Source: Nocardioides sp. | Lineage (GTDB): Bacteria; Actinomycetota; Actinomycetes; Propionibacteriales; Nocardioidaceae | Assembly: GCA_002729525.1 (NCBI GenBank) | Contig: PBYI01000015.1 | Location: 1-64,000 of the forward strand | Length of the DNA stretch: 64,000 bases | Direction: 5' to 3' | In this document: one piece after another, positions 26,845 to 36,300 of the stretch | How the letters are laid out: the number at the start of each line of letters is the position of its first letter | Numbering within the stretch: position 1 is the stretch's first letter | Made by a program: the position numbers and the translations under genes | The notes under the pieces: generated by a model | What the model was told of the DNA's origin: nothing | Database searches by the model: none | What the model saw: only the letters and a program-made list of their open reading frames with translations

Positions 26845-27909
26845 ATGCGCACCACCCGACTGCTCGCCGCCCTCGCGGCGACGGCGACCACGATCGCCCT
26901 CGCCGGCTGCGGCTCCGACGACACCGGCTCCACCGATGCCTCGGCCTCGGACTCCGCCGCCTCCTCCGACACGGGCGACTCGGCTGACGCGGCCGACGCC
27001 TTCCCGGTCACCATCGAGCACGCCTACGGAGAGACCGTGATCGAGGAGCAGCCCGAGCGGGTCGCGACCGTCGCGTGGATGAACCACGAGGTGCCGCTCG
27101 CGCTCGGGGTCGTGCCCGTCGGCATGGCCGCGGCGGCGTACGGCGACGACGACGGCGACGGGGTCCTCCCGTGGGTCGAGGAGGAGCTGGAGGAGCTGGG
27201 CGCCGAGACGCCGGTGCTCTTCGACGAGACCGAGAGCATCGACTTCGAGGCCGTCGCGGACACCCAGCCCGACGTGATCCTGGCGGCGTACTCCGGCCTG
27301 ACCCAGGAGGAGTACGACACCCTCAGCCAGATCGCGCCGGTCGTGGCCTACCCCGACGTCGCGTGGGGCACGTCGTACCAGGACATGATCCTGATGAACG
27401 CCACCGCGCTGGGTCTGGCCGACGAGGGCCAGGCGCTCGTCGACGAGCTCGACGCCGAGGTCACCGCGGCGTTCGACGACCACCCGGCGCTGGCCGGCGC
27501 GAACGTCGTCTTCTCCTACCTCGACCCCAACGACCTCAGCACGATCGGCTTCTACACCACCAACGACACCCGCCCGGGGTTCCTCTCCGACTACGGGATG
27601 GGCACCCCGTCGGTGGTCGCGGAGGCCTCGGAGGGCAGCGAGGAGTTCTACACGACGATCAGCGCCGAGGAGGCCGACCGGCTCGAGGACGTCGACCTGC
27701 TGATCACGTACGGCGACGCGGAGAGCGAGTTCCTGGCCGCGATCCAGGACGACCCGCTGCTGTCGCAGATCCCGGCGGTCGCCGAGGGTCACGTCGCGGT
27801 GCTGCCCGACGCCACTCCCCTGGCGGCCGCGGCGAACCCGACTCCGCTGTCGATCGGCTACGACCTCGACGAGTACCTCGACCTCCTCTCCGACGCCCTC
27901 GAGAGCTGA
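26845..27909 (+). CDS. Iron-siderophore ABC transporter, lipoprotein binding protein
   Basis: 354 residues. Lipoprotein signal with lipobox LAGC (Cys near residue 22), then an Asp/Ser/Ala-rich linker to about residue 52, then a FecB/FhuD-type periplasmic-binding fold: VTIEHAYGETVIEEQPERVAT, PDVILAAYSGLTQEEYDTLSQIAPVV, and a C-terminal AANPTPLSIGYDLDEYL. It captures ferric siderophores outside the membrane. ATG 26845. First gene of a four-gene operon under the IdeR box at 26792. Confidence 0.93.
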   Translation: MRTTRLLAALAATATTIALAGCGSDDTGSTDASASDSAASSDTGDSADAADAFPVTIEHAYGETVIEEQPERVATVAWMNHEVPLALGVVPVGMAAAAYGDDDGDGVLPWVEEELEELGAETPVLFDETESIDFEAVADTQPDVILAAYSGLTQEEYDTLSQIAPVVAYPDVAWGTSYQDMILMNATALGLADEGQALVDELDAEVTAAFDDHPALAGANVVFSYLDPNDLSTIGFYTTNDTRPGFLSDYGMGTPSVVAEASEGSEEFYTTISAEEADRLEDVDLLITYGDAESEFLAAIQDDPLLSQIPAVAEGHVAVLPDATPLAAAANPTPLSIGYDLDEYLDLLSDALES

Positions 27910-27919
27910 GCACCTCGCC

Positions 27920-28981
27920 GTGACCCTGCTCCAGCGGACCCGACCCTCGCGCGGCTCGGCCCCGGACGACGCCGCACCGGCCCGTCGTCCGGTGCCGGCG
28001 CGGGTCGGCTGGCTGCTGGCAGCGGTCGCGGCGCTCGTGCTCGTCGGGGTGGCGTCGGTGGCGTTCGGCGTGCGCGCGGTCGGTTGGTCCGACGTCGTCG
28101 CGGGTGTCTCGGGCGCGACCGACACCGTGTCCCAGGCAGCGGTCAACCGACGGGTTCCGCGCACCCTGCTCGCCATGCTCGTCGGCGCCGCGCTCGGCCT
28201 GGCCGGCGCGGTGATGCAGGGTGTCACCCGCAACCCGCTGGCCGACCCGGGGATCCTCGGGGTGACCACGGGCGCCTCGCTCGCGGTCGTCACCGGCATC
28301 GCGTTCCTCGGCCTGTCCGACCCCACGTCGTACGTCTGGGTGGCGATCGGGGGCGCGGCCGTCGCCGCCGCCTTCGTGTACGCCGTGGGCTCGCTCGGGC
28401 GCGGCGGTGCGACGCCGCTGAAGCTCGCGCTCGCGGGCGCGGCGACGTCGGCAGCGTTCACGTCGCTCATCTCCGCGATCCTGCTGCCTCGGCTCGACGT
28501 GATGGACGAGTTCCGGTTCTGGCAGATCGGCGGCGTGGGCGGTGCGACCACCGAGCGCACCGTCCAGGTGCTCCCGTTCCTCGCCGTCGGGCTGCTGCTG
28601 TCGCTGGCGACGGCGCGGGGCCTCAACTCCCTCGCACTCGGCGACGACGTGGCGGCCGGGCTCGGCGAGCGCGTCGCGCTGACCCGGCTGCTCGCGGCCG
28701 TCGGCGCGATCCTGCTGTGCGGTGCGGCGACCGCGGTCGCCGGGCCGATCGGCTTCGTCGGACTCGCCGTGCCGCACCTGTGCCGGCTGGTGGTCGGGCC
28801 CGACCACCGCTGGCTGCTGCCGGCGTCCGCGCTCGTCGGGGCGGTGCTGCTCACCGCTGCCGACGTGGTCGGGCGGCTGGTGGCGCGCCCGGAGGAGCTC
28901 GACGTCGGCATCGTGACCGCGCTGCTCGGGGCGCCGGTGTTCATCTGGATCGTGCGGCGCCAGCAGGTGAGGTCGCTGTGA
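27920..28981 (+). CDS. Iron-siderophore ABC transporter permease 1 (FecCD family)
   Basis: 353 residues from GTG 27920, ten bases after the binding protein. About nine or ten helices. FecCD marks: RVPRTLLAMLVGAALGLAGAVMQGVTRNPLADPGILGVTTGAS and near the end AGPIGFVGLAVPHLCRLVVGPDHR. Pairs with the next gene to form the membrane channel. Stop overlaps the next gene by GTGA. Confidence 0.95.
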   Translation: MTLLQRTRPSRGSAPDDAAPARRPVPARVGWLLAAVAALVLVGVASVAFGVRAVGWSDVVAGVSGATDTVSQAAVNRRVPRTLLAMLVGAALGLAGAVMQGVTRNPLADPGILGVTTGASLAVVTGIAFLGLSDPTSYVWVAIGGAAVAAAFVYAVGSLGRGGATPLKLALAGAATSAAFTSLISAILLPRLDVMDEFRFWQIGGVGGATTERTVQVLPFLAVGLLLSLATARGLNSLALGDDVAAGLGERVALTRLLAAVGAILLCGAATAVAGPIGFVGLAVPHLCRLVVGPDHRWLLPASALVGAVLLTAADVVGRLVARPEELDVGIVTALLGAPVFIWIVRRQQVRSL

Positions 28982-30030
28982 GCCTGCTGGAGCGGTCCGG
29001 ACCGTCGGTGGCCGCCGCCGTGGCGACCGGGCGCCGGCGGCGGCGTACGCGTCGGCGAGTGGTCGTCGTCGTGCTGGCGGCGCTGGTGCTCGCCGTGCTC
29101 GCGACCAGCCTCATGGTCGGCAACACCTTCTACCCGCCGGGCGACGTCGTCCGCGTGGTGCTCGGCCAGGACGTGCCCGGGGCGTCGTTCACGGTCGGCA
29201 CGCTGCGGCTCCCCCGCGCCGTGCTGGCACTGCTCACGGGGGCCGCGCTGGGGCTCGGCGGCATCACCTTCCAGACCATGCTGCGCAACCCGCTGGCGGC
29301 TCCCGACGTCATCGGCATCAGCTCCGGCGCGAGCGCGGCCGGCGTCGTCGGCATCGTGCTGCTCGGTCTCTCCGGGGCGGCGACCTCGGCTCTGGCGGTC
29401 ACCGCCGCACTCGGCACCGCCCTGCTGATCTACCTGCTCGCCTTCAAGGACGGCGTCGTCGGCACCCGGCTGATCCTGGTCGGCATCGGCGTGGCAGCGA
29501 TGCTCGACAGCGTCGTCGCCTACGTGATCGTGCGCGCCGCGCAGTGGGACCTCCAGGTCGCGATGCGCTGGCTCACCGGCAGCCTCAACAACGCGTCCTG
29601 GGACCAGGTGCTGCCGCTGCTGCTGGCCGTGCTGGTGGCCGGCCCGGTGCTCCTCTCGCAGGCCCGGCCGCTGGAGCTGCTCCAGCACGGCGACGACGCC
29701 GCAGCAGCGCTCGGCGTACGGGTGGAGCGCACGCGGCTGATCTGCATCGTCGCGGCCGTGGCGCTGGTGGCGTTCGCGACGGCGGCGTCGGGACCGGTGG
29801 CCTTCGTGGCCTTCCTGGCCGGTCCGATCGCGGCGCGCGTGGTCGGGGCCGGCGGCTCGCTGATGGTGCCGTCGGCGCTCACCGGGGCCCTGCTGGTGCT
29901 GCTGGCCGACCTGCTCGGGCAGTTCGCCTTCGATGCCCGCTACCCGGTGGGCGTCGTCACCGGCGTGCTCGGCGCGCCGTACCTCGTCTACCTCTTGATC
30001 CGCACCAACCGCGCCGGAGGCTCCCTGTGA
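28978..30030 (+). CDS. Iron-siderophore ABC transporter permease 2 (FecCD family)
   Basis: 350 residues from GTG 28978, overlapping the previous stop by four bases. N-terminus Arg-rich, then about nine helices with LRLPRAVLALLTGAALGLGG, MLRNPLAAPDVIGISSGAS and SGPVAFVAFLAGPIAARVVG, the ATPase-contact region. The second half of the heterodimeric channel. Confidence 0.95.
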   Translation: MSLLERSGPSVAAAVATGRRRRRTRRRVVVVVLAALVLAVLATSLMVGNTFYPPGDVVRVVLGQDVPGASFTVGTLRLPRAVLALLTGAALGLGGITFQTMLRNPLAAPDVIGISSGASAAGVVGIVLLGLSGAATSALAVTAALGTALLIYLLAFKDGVVGTRLILVGIGVAAMLDSVVAYVIVRAAQWDLQVAMRWLTGSLNNASWDQVLPLLLAVLVAGPVLLSQARPLELLQHGDDAAAALGVRVERTRLICIVAAVALVAFATAASGPVAFVAFLAGPIAARVVGAGGSLMVPSALTGALLVLLADLLGQFAFDARYPVGVVTGVLGAPYLVYLLIRTNRAGGSL

Positions 30031-30851
30031 CCGACTCCCACTCCCTCGAGGCCCGCGGGGTGACGCTGGCGTACGGCGACCGCGTGGTCGTCGACGACGT
30101 CGACCTGGTGGTGCCGCCCGGCCGGGTGACCGCCGTCGTCGGGGCCAACGCGTGCGGGAAGTCGACGTTGCTGCGCGCGCTGTCGCGACTGCTCGCGCCG
30201 CGCGGCGGGCAGGTGCTGCTCGACGGCCGCGACCTGCACCGGATCCCGACCAAGGAGGTCGCTCGCACGCTCGGGCTGCTGCCCCAGTCGCCCGTCGCGC
30301 CGGAGGGCATCGCGGTGGGCGACCTCGTCGCGCGCGGCCGCAGCCCGCACCAGGGGCTGCTCGCCCGGTGGTCGCGCGAGGACGACGAGGCCGTCGCCGA
30401 GGCGCTCGAGCTCACCGGCACGACCGCCCTCGCCGACCGGTCCGTCGACGAGCTGTCCGGCGGGCAGCGGCAGCGGGTGTGGATCGCGATGGCGCTCGCC
30501 CAACGCACCGACCTGCTGCTGCTCGACGAGCCCACGACGTACCTCGACGTCGCCCACCAGGTCGAGGTGCTCGACCTGCTCACCGACCTCAACCGGCAGC
30601 GCGGCACGACCGTGGTGATGGTGCTGCACGACCTGAACCTCGCCGCCCGGTACGCCGACCGCCTCGTCGCCGTCCGCGAGGGGCGCGTGCACGCCGAGGG
30701 CGACCCCGGCGCGGTGCTCACGCCCGACGTGGTGCGCGAGGTGTTCGGGATGGAGTCGCAGGTCGTCCCCGACCCGGTCTCGGGTCGCCCGATGGTGCTG
30801 CCGATCGGGCGGCACCACGTGGTGGCCGGCGCGGCGTCCCACCCGCTGTAA
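30027..30851 (+). CDS. Iron-siderophore ABC transporter ATP-binding protein
   Basis: 274 residues from GTG 30027 (GTGA overlap). Walker A GANACGKST, Q-loop GLLPQS, signature LSGGQRQR, Walker B LLLLDEPT, D-loop and switch His in VLHDLNLAARYADR. FecE/FepC type, powers the importer. Its stop codon lies inside the left arm of a long inverted repeat. Confidence 0.95.
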   Translation: MTDSHSLEARGVTLAYGDRVVVDDVDLVVPPGRVTAVVGANACGKSTLLRALSRLLAPRGGQVLLDGRDLHRIPTKEVARTLGLLPQSPVAPEGIAVGDLVARGRSPHQGLLARWSREDDEAVAEALELTGTTALADRSVDELSGGQRQRVWIAMALAQRTDLLLLDEPTTYLDVAHQVEVLDLLTDLNRQRGTTVVMVLHDLNLAARYADRLVAVREGRVHAEGDPGAVLTPDVVREVFGMESQVVPDPVSGRPMVLPIGRHHVVAGAASHPL

Positions 30852-30936
30852 CACGTCGTCCAGACGTCTACCGCGCCGATCGATCAGTGCCGTAGACGGT
30901 CCGTGCGTGCGGTAGATGGCTGAACGGCGTGTTGCA
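30847..30936. repeat. Long inverted repeat after the importer operon
   Basis: 30-base arms (30847-30876 and 30907-30936) pair at 24 of 30 positions around a 30-base centre. The left arm begins TGTAACACGTCG and contains the ATPase stop codon. The differences are scattered, mostly C/T or G/A. Position fits a terminator, but length and A+T content are unlike the simple hairpins elsewhere in the window. Confidence 0.65.
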
Positions 30937-30964
30937 CGAGCAGGGGCTGGAGCCGGCGCCTGCC

Positions 30965-31040
30965 GCATGTAACACGTCGACCACCGCACTCCTCACACGC
31001 TGCAACGTGTGAGTAGAACAGCGGACGACGTGCTACATGC
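30965..31040. repeat. Nested inverted repeats sharing the TGTAACACGTCG core
   Basis: Outer arms 30965-30982 and 31023-31040 match at 16 of 18 positions. Inside is a second perfect hairpin CTCACACG-6-CGTGTGAG (30992-31013). The outer left arm repeats the TGTAACACGTCG of the element at 30847. The right arm runs over the stop codon of the MFS gene. Confidence 0.65.
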
Positions 31041-32241
31041 CGCGGGACGCCGGCACCTGGCGCACCGTCAGCGCCCCCGCGACGGCCGCGAGGACCGCCA
31101 CGACGACGGCGAAGCCCGTGCCCGCGGGACGCACGCCCCAGCCGGCGACGGCGTACCCCGCGGCGACGACCGGCAGCGAGATCGCGACGTAGGCGACGAC
31201 GAAGTACGTCGACGTGACGGCCGCCCGCTGCTCCGGCGGGCTGGCCTGGCCGACCGCGCGCAGCCCCCGGGCGAAGGCGATGCCCTGGCCCGAGCCACCC
31301 AGCAGCCCGGCGAGCACGACGCACCAGGTCGCGCCGGCGAGGAGGCCGACGGCGAGCAGCGCCATGCCGACGACGAGCAGCCCGACGGCCAGGACCGTCG
31401 CCGGCCGCTCGGCCAGGTGGTGCGTGAGCTGGTGGGAGAGGATCGACCCACCGAACGCGATCGCGACGATCGCGGCCACGGCCAGCGGCGCGGTCACGTC
31501 GAGCACCTGCGACGCGATCGTCGGCACCAGGGCGGTGTAGAGCCCGAAGACCATGAAGCTCGCGAACGCCAGGATCGCGAACCGCGGGAACACCGGCCGC
31601 ACCTCCGGAGGCAGGCTCGGTCGCAGCGGCGCCAGGCTGGCGCCCCGGGTGCGCGGCGAGGTCTCGGCCGACAACCCCACGACGAGCAGCCCGAGCGCCG
31701 CGAGCCCCAGGTGCACGACGTACGACGTGTGCAGCGGGCCCGGCGCCCAGGTGACCAGCGCCGCGGAGACCAGCGGCCCGAGACCCAGGCCGCCCATGTT
31801 CGCGGCGGCGGCGAGGTCGGAGGCACGGCCGCCGAGCGCACCCCGCGCGGTCTCGACGACGAAGACGCTGGCCGTGCCGACGAAGACGCCCGCGGAGACG
31901 CCCGACAGCACGCGACCGACCAGCAGCAGCGGCACCGAGTCGGCGAGCAGGAACACCACGTCGCTCAGCACCGCCACGAGCAGCCCGCCGGCGAGCACGG
32001 GCCGCCGGCCGAGCGCGTCGGACCAGCGTCCGGTGACCAGCAGCGCGGCGATCACGCCGACGGCGTACGTCGCGAAGACGACGCCGACCGTGGCCACGCC
32101 GAAGCCGAGCCGCTCCTCGTACGTCGCGTAGAGCGAGGTCGGCAGCGTGGTGCCGATCATCGTCACGACCAGGACGCCGGCGAGGGCGACGGCGCGTCCG
32201 GTGGCGGGTCGCGCGTCGGGCCGAGCGGCGAGGGTGCTCAT
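31033..32241 (-). CDS. MFS transporter (drug-efflux type)
   Basis: 402 residues, twelve hydrophobic helices. Loop 2-3 motif GRWSDALGRRPVLAGG (the MFS motif A, GxxxDxxGRRxxL) and the motif-C-like segment MGGLGLGPLVSAALV. ATG 32241 has AGGAGG six bases upstream. Divergent from a LysR gene with a matching dyad in the gap, so it was probably that regulator's target. Substrate unknown. Confidence 0.9.
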   Translation of the reverse strand: MSTLAARPDARPATGRAVALAGVLVVTMIGTTLPTSLYATYEERLGFGVATVGVVFATYAVGVIAALLVTGRWSDALGRRPVLAGGLLVAVLSDVVFLLADSVPLLLVGRVLSGVSAGVFVGTASVFVVETARGALGGRASDLAAAANMGGLGLGPLVSAALVTWAPGPLHTSYVVHLGLAALGLLVVGLSAETSPRTRGASLAPLRPSLPPEVRPVFPRFAILAFASFMVFGLYTALVPTIASQVLDVTAPLAVAAIVAIAFGGSILSHQLTHHLAERPATVLAVGLLVVGMALLAVGLLAGATWCVVLAGLLGGSGQGIAFARGLRAVGQASPPEQRAAVTSTYFVVAYVAISLPVVAAGYAVAGWGVRPAGTGFAVVVAVLAAVAGALTVRQVPASRGM

Positions 32242-32313
32242 GGGCTTCCTCCTGGAGGTGGGGCTGGTCGTCCGACCCAACACCACGGCGGCGGCCGGGC
32301 ATCCCGTCGCGCG

Positions 32314-32341
32314 ATGAATGTTGCGACGCCTTCCCATTCAT
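32314..32341. promoter_or_regulatory. LysR-type operator between the MFS and LysR genes
   Basis: ATGAATG (32314-32320) and CATTCAT (32335-32341) form a perfect 7-bp dyad separated by 14 bases. It lies 30 bases before the LysR start and 73 before the MFS start. A candidate -10 (TAGGGT, 32358-32363) is seven bases before the LysR GTG, suggesting a leaderless message. Confidence 0.6.
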
Positions 32342-32370
32342 TGCGTCGATGCCGCCGTAGGGTCGGTGCC

Positions 32371-33267
32371 GTGCCCACCCTGCGCGCGCTGGAGTGCCTC
32401 GTCGCCGTCGTCGACACCGGCTCGGTGACCGCGGCCGCCCAGCGACTGCACGCCTCGCAGCCGGCGGTGTCCCACCAGCTGGCCGGCCTCGAGCGCGAGG
32501 TCGGGGTCCCGCTCCTCGACCGGCTGCCGCGCGGCGTCGTACCGACCTCGGCCGGACGGCGGCTGGCCGACCGCGCCCGGGTCGCGCTCGAGGCCGCGGC
32601 ACAGGGGGTCGCCGACGCCCGCGACGCCGACACCGCGACCGTCCGGGTCGGCTGCGTGGAGAGCTTCACCGCGACGCTGCTGCCCCGGGCGCTGCGGGCC
32701 TGGTGGGCGACGGCGCCCGACAGCCGGGTCGCACTGACGGAGGCGGTGAGCGCGGACGCCCTGGTCGACGCCCTGGTCCGCGACGAGATCGACGTGGCGG
32801 TGACGCCGTCGCCCACGAGCGCACCCGGCCCGCGCGACATCGTGGGGTGGGAGGTGGTCGCGGTGACCGCCGCCGACCACCGGCTCGCGGCGCAGGCCAC
32901 CGTGCCGCTCGTCGCGCTGGCCGACGAGCCGATGCTGCAGCTGCACGCCGACAACGCGCTGGCCGCCTGAGTCGAGCACCACCTCGCGGAGGCGGGCGTG
33001 CGCCCGACCGTGCGCCTGCGGACCCGTCAGATCAACGCACTCGCCCCGCTGGCGGCGAGCGGCCTCGGCGTCGCCGTCGTCCCCCGCTCGGCCGTGCCAC
33101 CGGCCTTCACCGGCGCCGTCCGCGGGTGCGACCCGCCGCTGGGACGCGAGGTGGTCGCCCTGCGGCGCAGCGACGCCGACCCGGTGGCCGGGCGGTTCGT
33201 GGAGCTGCTGTGCCGGCTGGGCGTGCCGGACCCGCTGCCACACGGCGCCGGGGCGGGCGACGTGTGA
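32371..33267 (+). pseudogene. LysR-family regulator broken by an in-frame TGA
   Basis: From GTG 32371 the frame encodes a LysR protein: helix-turn-helix LRALECLVAVVDTGSVTAAAQRL...QPAVSHQLAGLE, then a substrate-binding domain. At codon 200 (32968-32970) the frame has TGA between LAA and VEHHLAEAGVRP. The same frame then continues without a shift to 33267 with normal LysR sequence (INALAPLAASGLGVAVVPRSAV). Full length would be about 298 residues, the family norm. One point mutation (for example TGG to TGA) or a sequence error explains it. The truncated 199-residue product keeps the DNA-binding domain but only half of the effector domain. Confidence 0.85.
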
Positions 33268-33304
33268 CAGCGGGTGTCGTCGGCGGGTGCGGCGGGTCAG
33301 CCCG

Positions 33305-36300
33305 TCACGGACGGACGCGCACCACCATCTTCCGGCTGGTCACCGAGCGGTACTCCTCGGTCGCCACGACCCGCACGCGGAGCACGTGCTTGCCGGTCGC
33401 CAGCCGCGGCAGGCGCACGGTGCGGTTCGGCCGCTGACCGACGACCGCCGACGTGACGACCTTCGTGCGGTCGTAGACGACGACCTGCACGGCGCCGGGC
33501 GCACCGGTCGAGACGCTGACCTTCAGCCGCGGGCGGGCCTTCGGGCCGTACGTCGTGGCCGTCGGCCGCGCCGACAGGGTCGGCACGGCGCGGGTCACCC
33601 GGAGCACGGCGGTGGCCGCGCTCGGCGCCACCGTCGAGGAGCCGTCGTACGTCGCCGTCACCAGGTGGGTCCCCACCGACGTGCGGGCCGGCAGGACCAC
33701 CGTCGCGGTGCCGCCCGAGAGGCGACCGGCCACGGTGCGACCGTCGACCTCCACGGTCACCCGACCGGTGGCGGCCGGGTCGGCCGCGACCGTCACGACG
33801 GCCTCGACCGGGTCGGCGTACGACGTCGAGGTGGCCGCGAGGTCGAGGGTGGTGACCGACTCGGCCGGCCCCGTCCACTCCAGCGCCGGGGCGTACTCGG
33901 TGTGGACGTGGGCATCGACGACCTGCTCGAGCGCGTAGCCCATCGCGAGGACGTCGGCGTCGTCCCAGGCCCGACCGACGATCTGGACGTTGTTGGTCTG
34001 GCCCTCCGGGTTGAGACCGACAGGCAGGATGACCGTCGGCAGACCGACGGACTGGGTGATGACGCCCGAGGCCCGGTCGGCGCTCATGATCGCCGAGCTG
34101 GCGTCGTTGTTGCCCATCGAGGTGAGGAAGCCCGGGTAGAGCACGGCGTCGACGGGCTGGCCGAACGCCGAGTCCATCCACTCGTCGGCGTTCACCTTGT
34201 AGGCGTCACGACGCGCCAGCAGGTTCTCCACGCTGGTGTCGTCCATCGGCTGGGCGGTGTAGTTGCCGGAGACGTTGTAGGGCAGGTTCGCCGGGCTCTC
34301 CATCAGCTCCTTCGTCGTGTAGGGGAAGGCCGCGGGCCGGTCGACGGCCTGGTAGCGCTCCCAGCCCTCGGCCCCGGCCGAGCCGCTGGTCGGGTACTGG
34401 CTCGACGGCGGGGCGGTCGGCGCGGCGGCGGCGCCGTCCGGCAGCGCGACGACGGTGGCGCCGGCACTCTCGAGCGCCGCGACAGTCTGGGCGAGGACGG
34501 TCGGGCCGGCCTCGTCGTCGGCGATCGACGTCGACTGGAACGACGACGGCCGGTAGCCGAGGACCTTCCCCTCGAGGGCGTCGGTCGTGAGACCCGTCGT
34601 CCACTCGGCGGGGCGCAGGGTGTTGTCGACCCGGCTGGTCAGCAGGTCGTCCGGGTTGTTGCCGGTGCTCTGCGTGGCCGTCGCGTCGAGCAGCGCGGCG
34701 ACGTCGGTCACGGTCTTGGCCATCGGGCCGGCGTAGTCGGTCGCCCAGGTCAGCGGCATCACACCGTCGGTGCTGGTCAGACCGTCGGTGCCGCGGAAGG
34801 TGGTGAGTCCCGCACCGGTCGAGGGCGCGTACAGCGAGACGCCGGTCTGGGTGCCCATCGCGCCGGCGGCGAGGTCGGCGGCCACCGCGGTGGCCGAGCC
34901 GCCGCTGGAGCCGAACGACGTCTTGCTCGGGTAGAGGCCGTTCCAGGTCTGCATGTAGCCGCTCTCGCTGAAGGAGCCCGAGTTGGCGAACTCCGACAGG
35001 TTGGTCTTGCCGATGATCACCGCCCCTGCCTCGCGCAGCTTGGCGACCTGCCAGGAGTCGGCCCCGGTGTTCCAGTCCTCCAGGGCACGGGTGCCGCCGG
35101 TGGTGGGCATGTCGACGGTGTCGTAGATGTCCTTGATGCCGAGCGGGACGCCGAGCAGGGAGCCGGTGACGCCGGAGGCACGCGCCTCGTCGGCGGCCCG
35201 CGCCTGGGCGAGGGCGGTGTCGGCCACCGTGATGAACGCGTGGAAGCCGTAGGCGCCGCCGTCGTACGCAGCGATGCGGTCGAGGTAGGCCTGGGTCACC
35301 TGGACCGAGGTCACCACGCCGGCGGTCATGTCGGCCTGCAGCTCGGCGATCGTCTTCCCGGTGACGTCGTAGGCGACGTCGGTCGTGCCGGGCGCGGTCG
35401 CCTCCGCGGGCGGCAGCGCGAGCGGGTCGGCGCCGACGCACGCGGCGTCGTACGACGAGACGTCGAAGTTGGCGACGGTGCAGATCTCGTCGAGGGTCAG
35501 CTCGTCGAGCAGCGGGGCCGAGGCGAGGTCGGCCGCGACGACCTGGGCGTCGGTGGTGTCGCCCCGCGCGCCGCTGTGCACGTAGGACAGCAGCGAGGCC
35601 GTCTCGCCGGGCTCGAGAGCCAGCGCGTGCACGAAGCCGATGTCGTTGGCCCTGCTGCCGGTGGTCGAGTAGGCCGTCTCGAACGGGTCGGCCTGCTGGT
35701 CGCCGAGGCCGTCGACATCGCCGACGACGACGGCCTGCGAGCGGTAGTTGCCGGTGGTGTTCGTGACGATCCAGGTGTCGTCCCCGTCGGCGGTGGCGTC
35801 ACCGCTGGAGGAGGCGACGACCGCGCCACGGGTGTTGTCGGCCAGGCCGTAGCCGAGCGAGCCACCGAAGCTGACGTCGAGGGACAGCGGCTCGGTGGTG
35901 GTGTTGGTGAAGCTGTCGAGGAACGTGGCGACGCTGGTGGCGTCGTCGACCTGCAGCTGCCGGCTCATCGCGACGCCGCCGAGGAGGACCGAGCGGGTCG
36001 AGTGGAAGCTGCCGGCCGGGCCGGCGGTGAGGCCGAAGCCGCGCACCATCTGGCCGTTCATGCGCGGCTCGGCGCCGCCGCCGTCCACCTGCACGAAGAG
36101 GCTGCCGAACGCCTCCATGCGGGAGTTGGAGATGTTGCGGATGGACCCGGTGTCGAGGCCGGGTCGGCGGGCGTCGTTGACGTTGAACGAGGCCCCGTTG
36201 TCGGTGGCGACCGTCGTGATCGCCGAGGCCCGCGGAGCGGCGAGGGTGCCGACGCAGGCGGCCGCGGCCAGGGACGCGGCGAGCAGCCCGGCGACGTGAC

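Noticed and set aside
32968..32970. TGA in the LysR gene as a selenocysteine codon
   Set aside because: LysR proteins have no selenocysteine, no SECIS-like hairpin is evident after the codon, and a point mutation explains it better.
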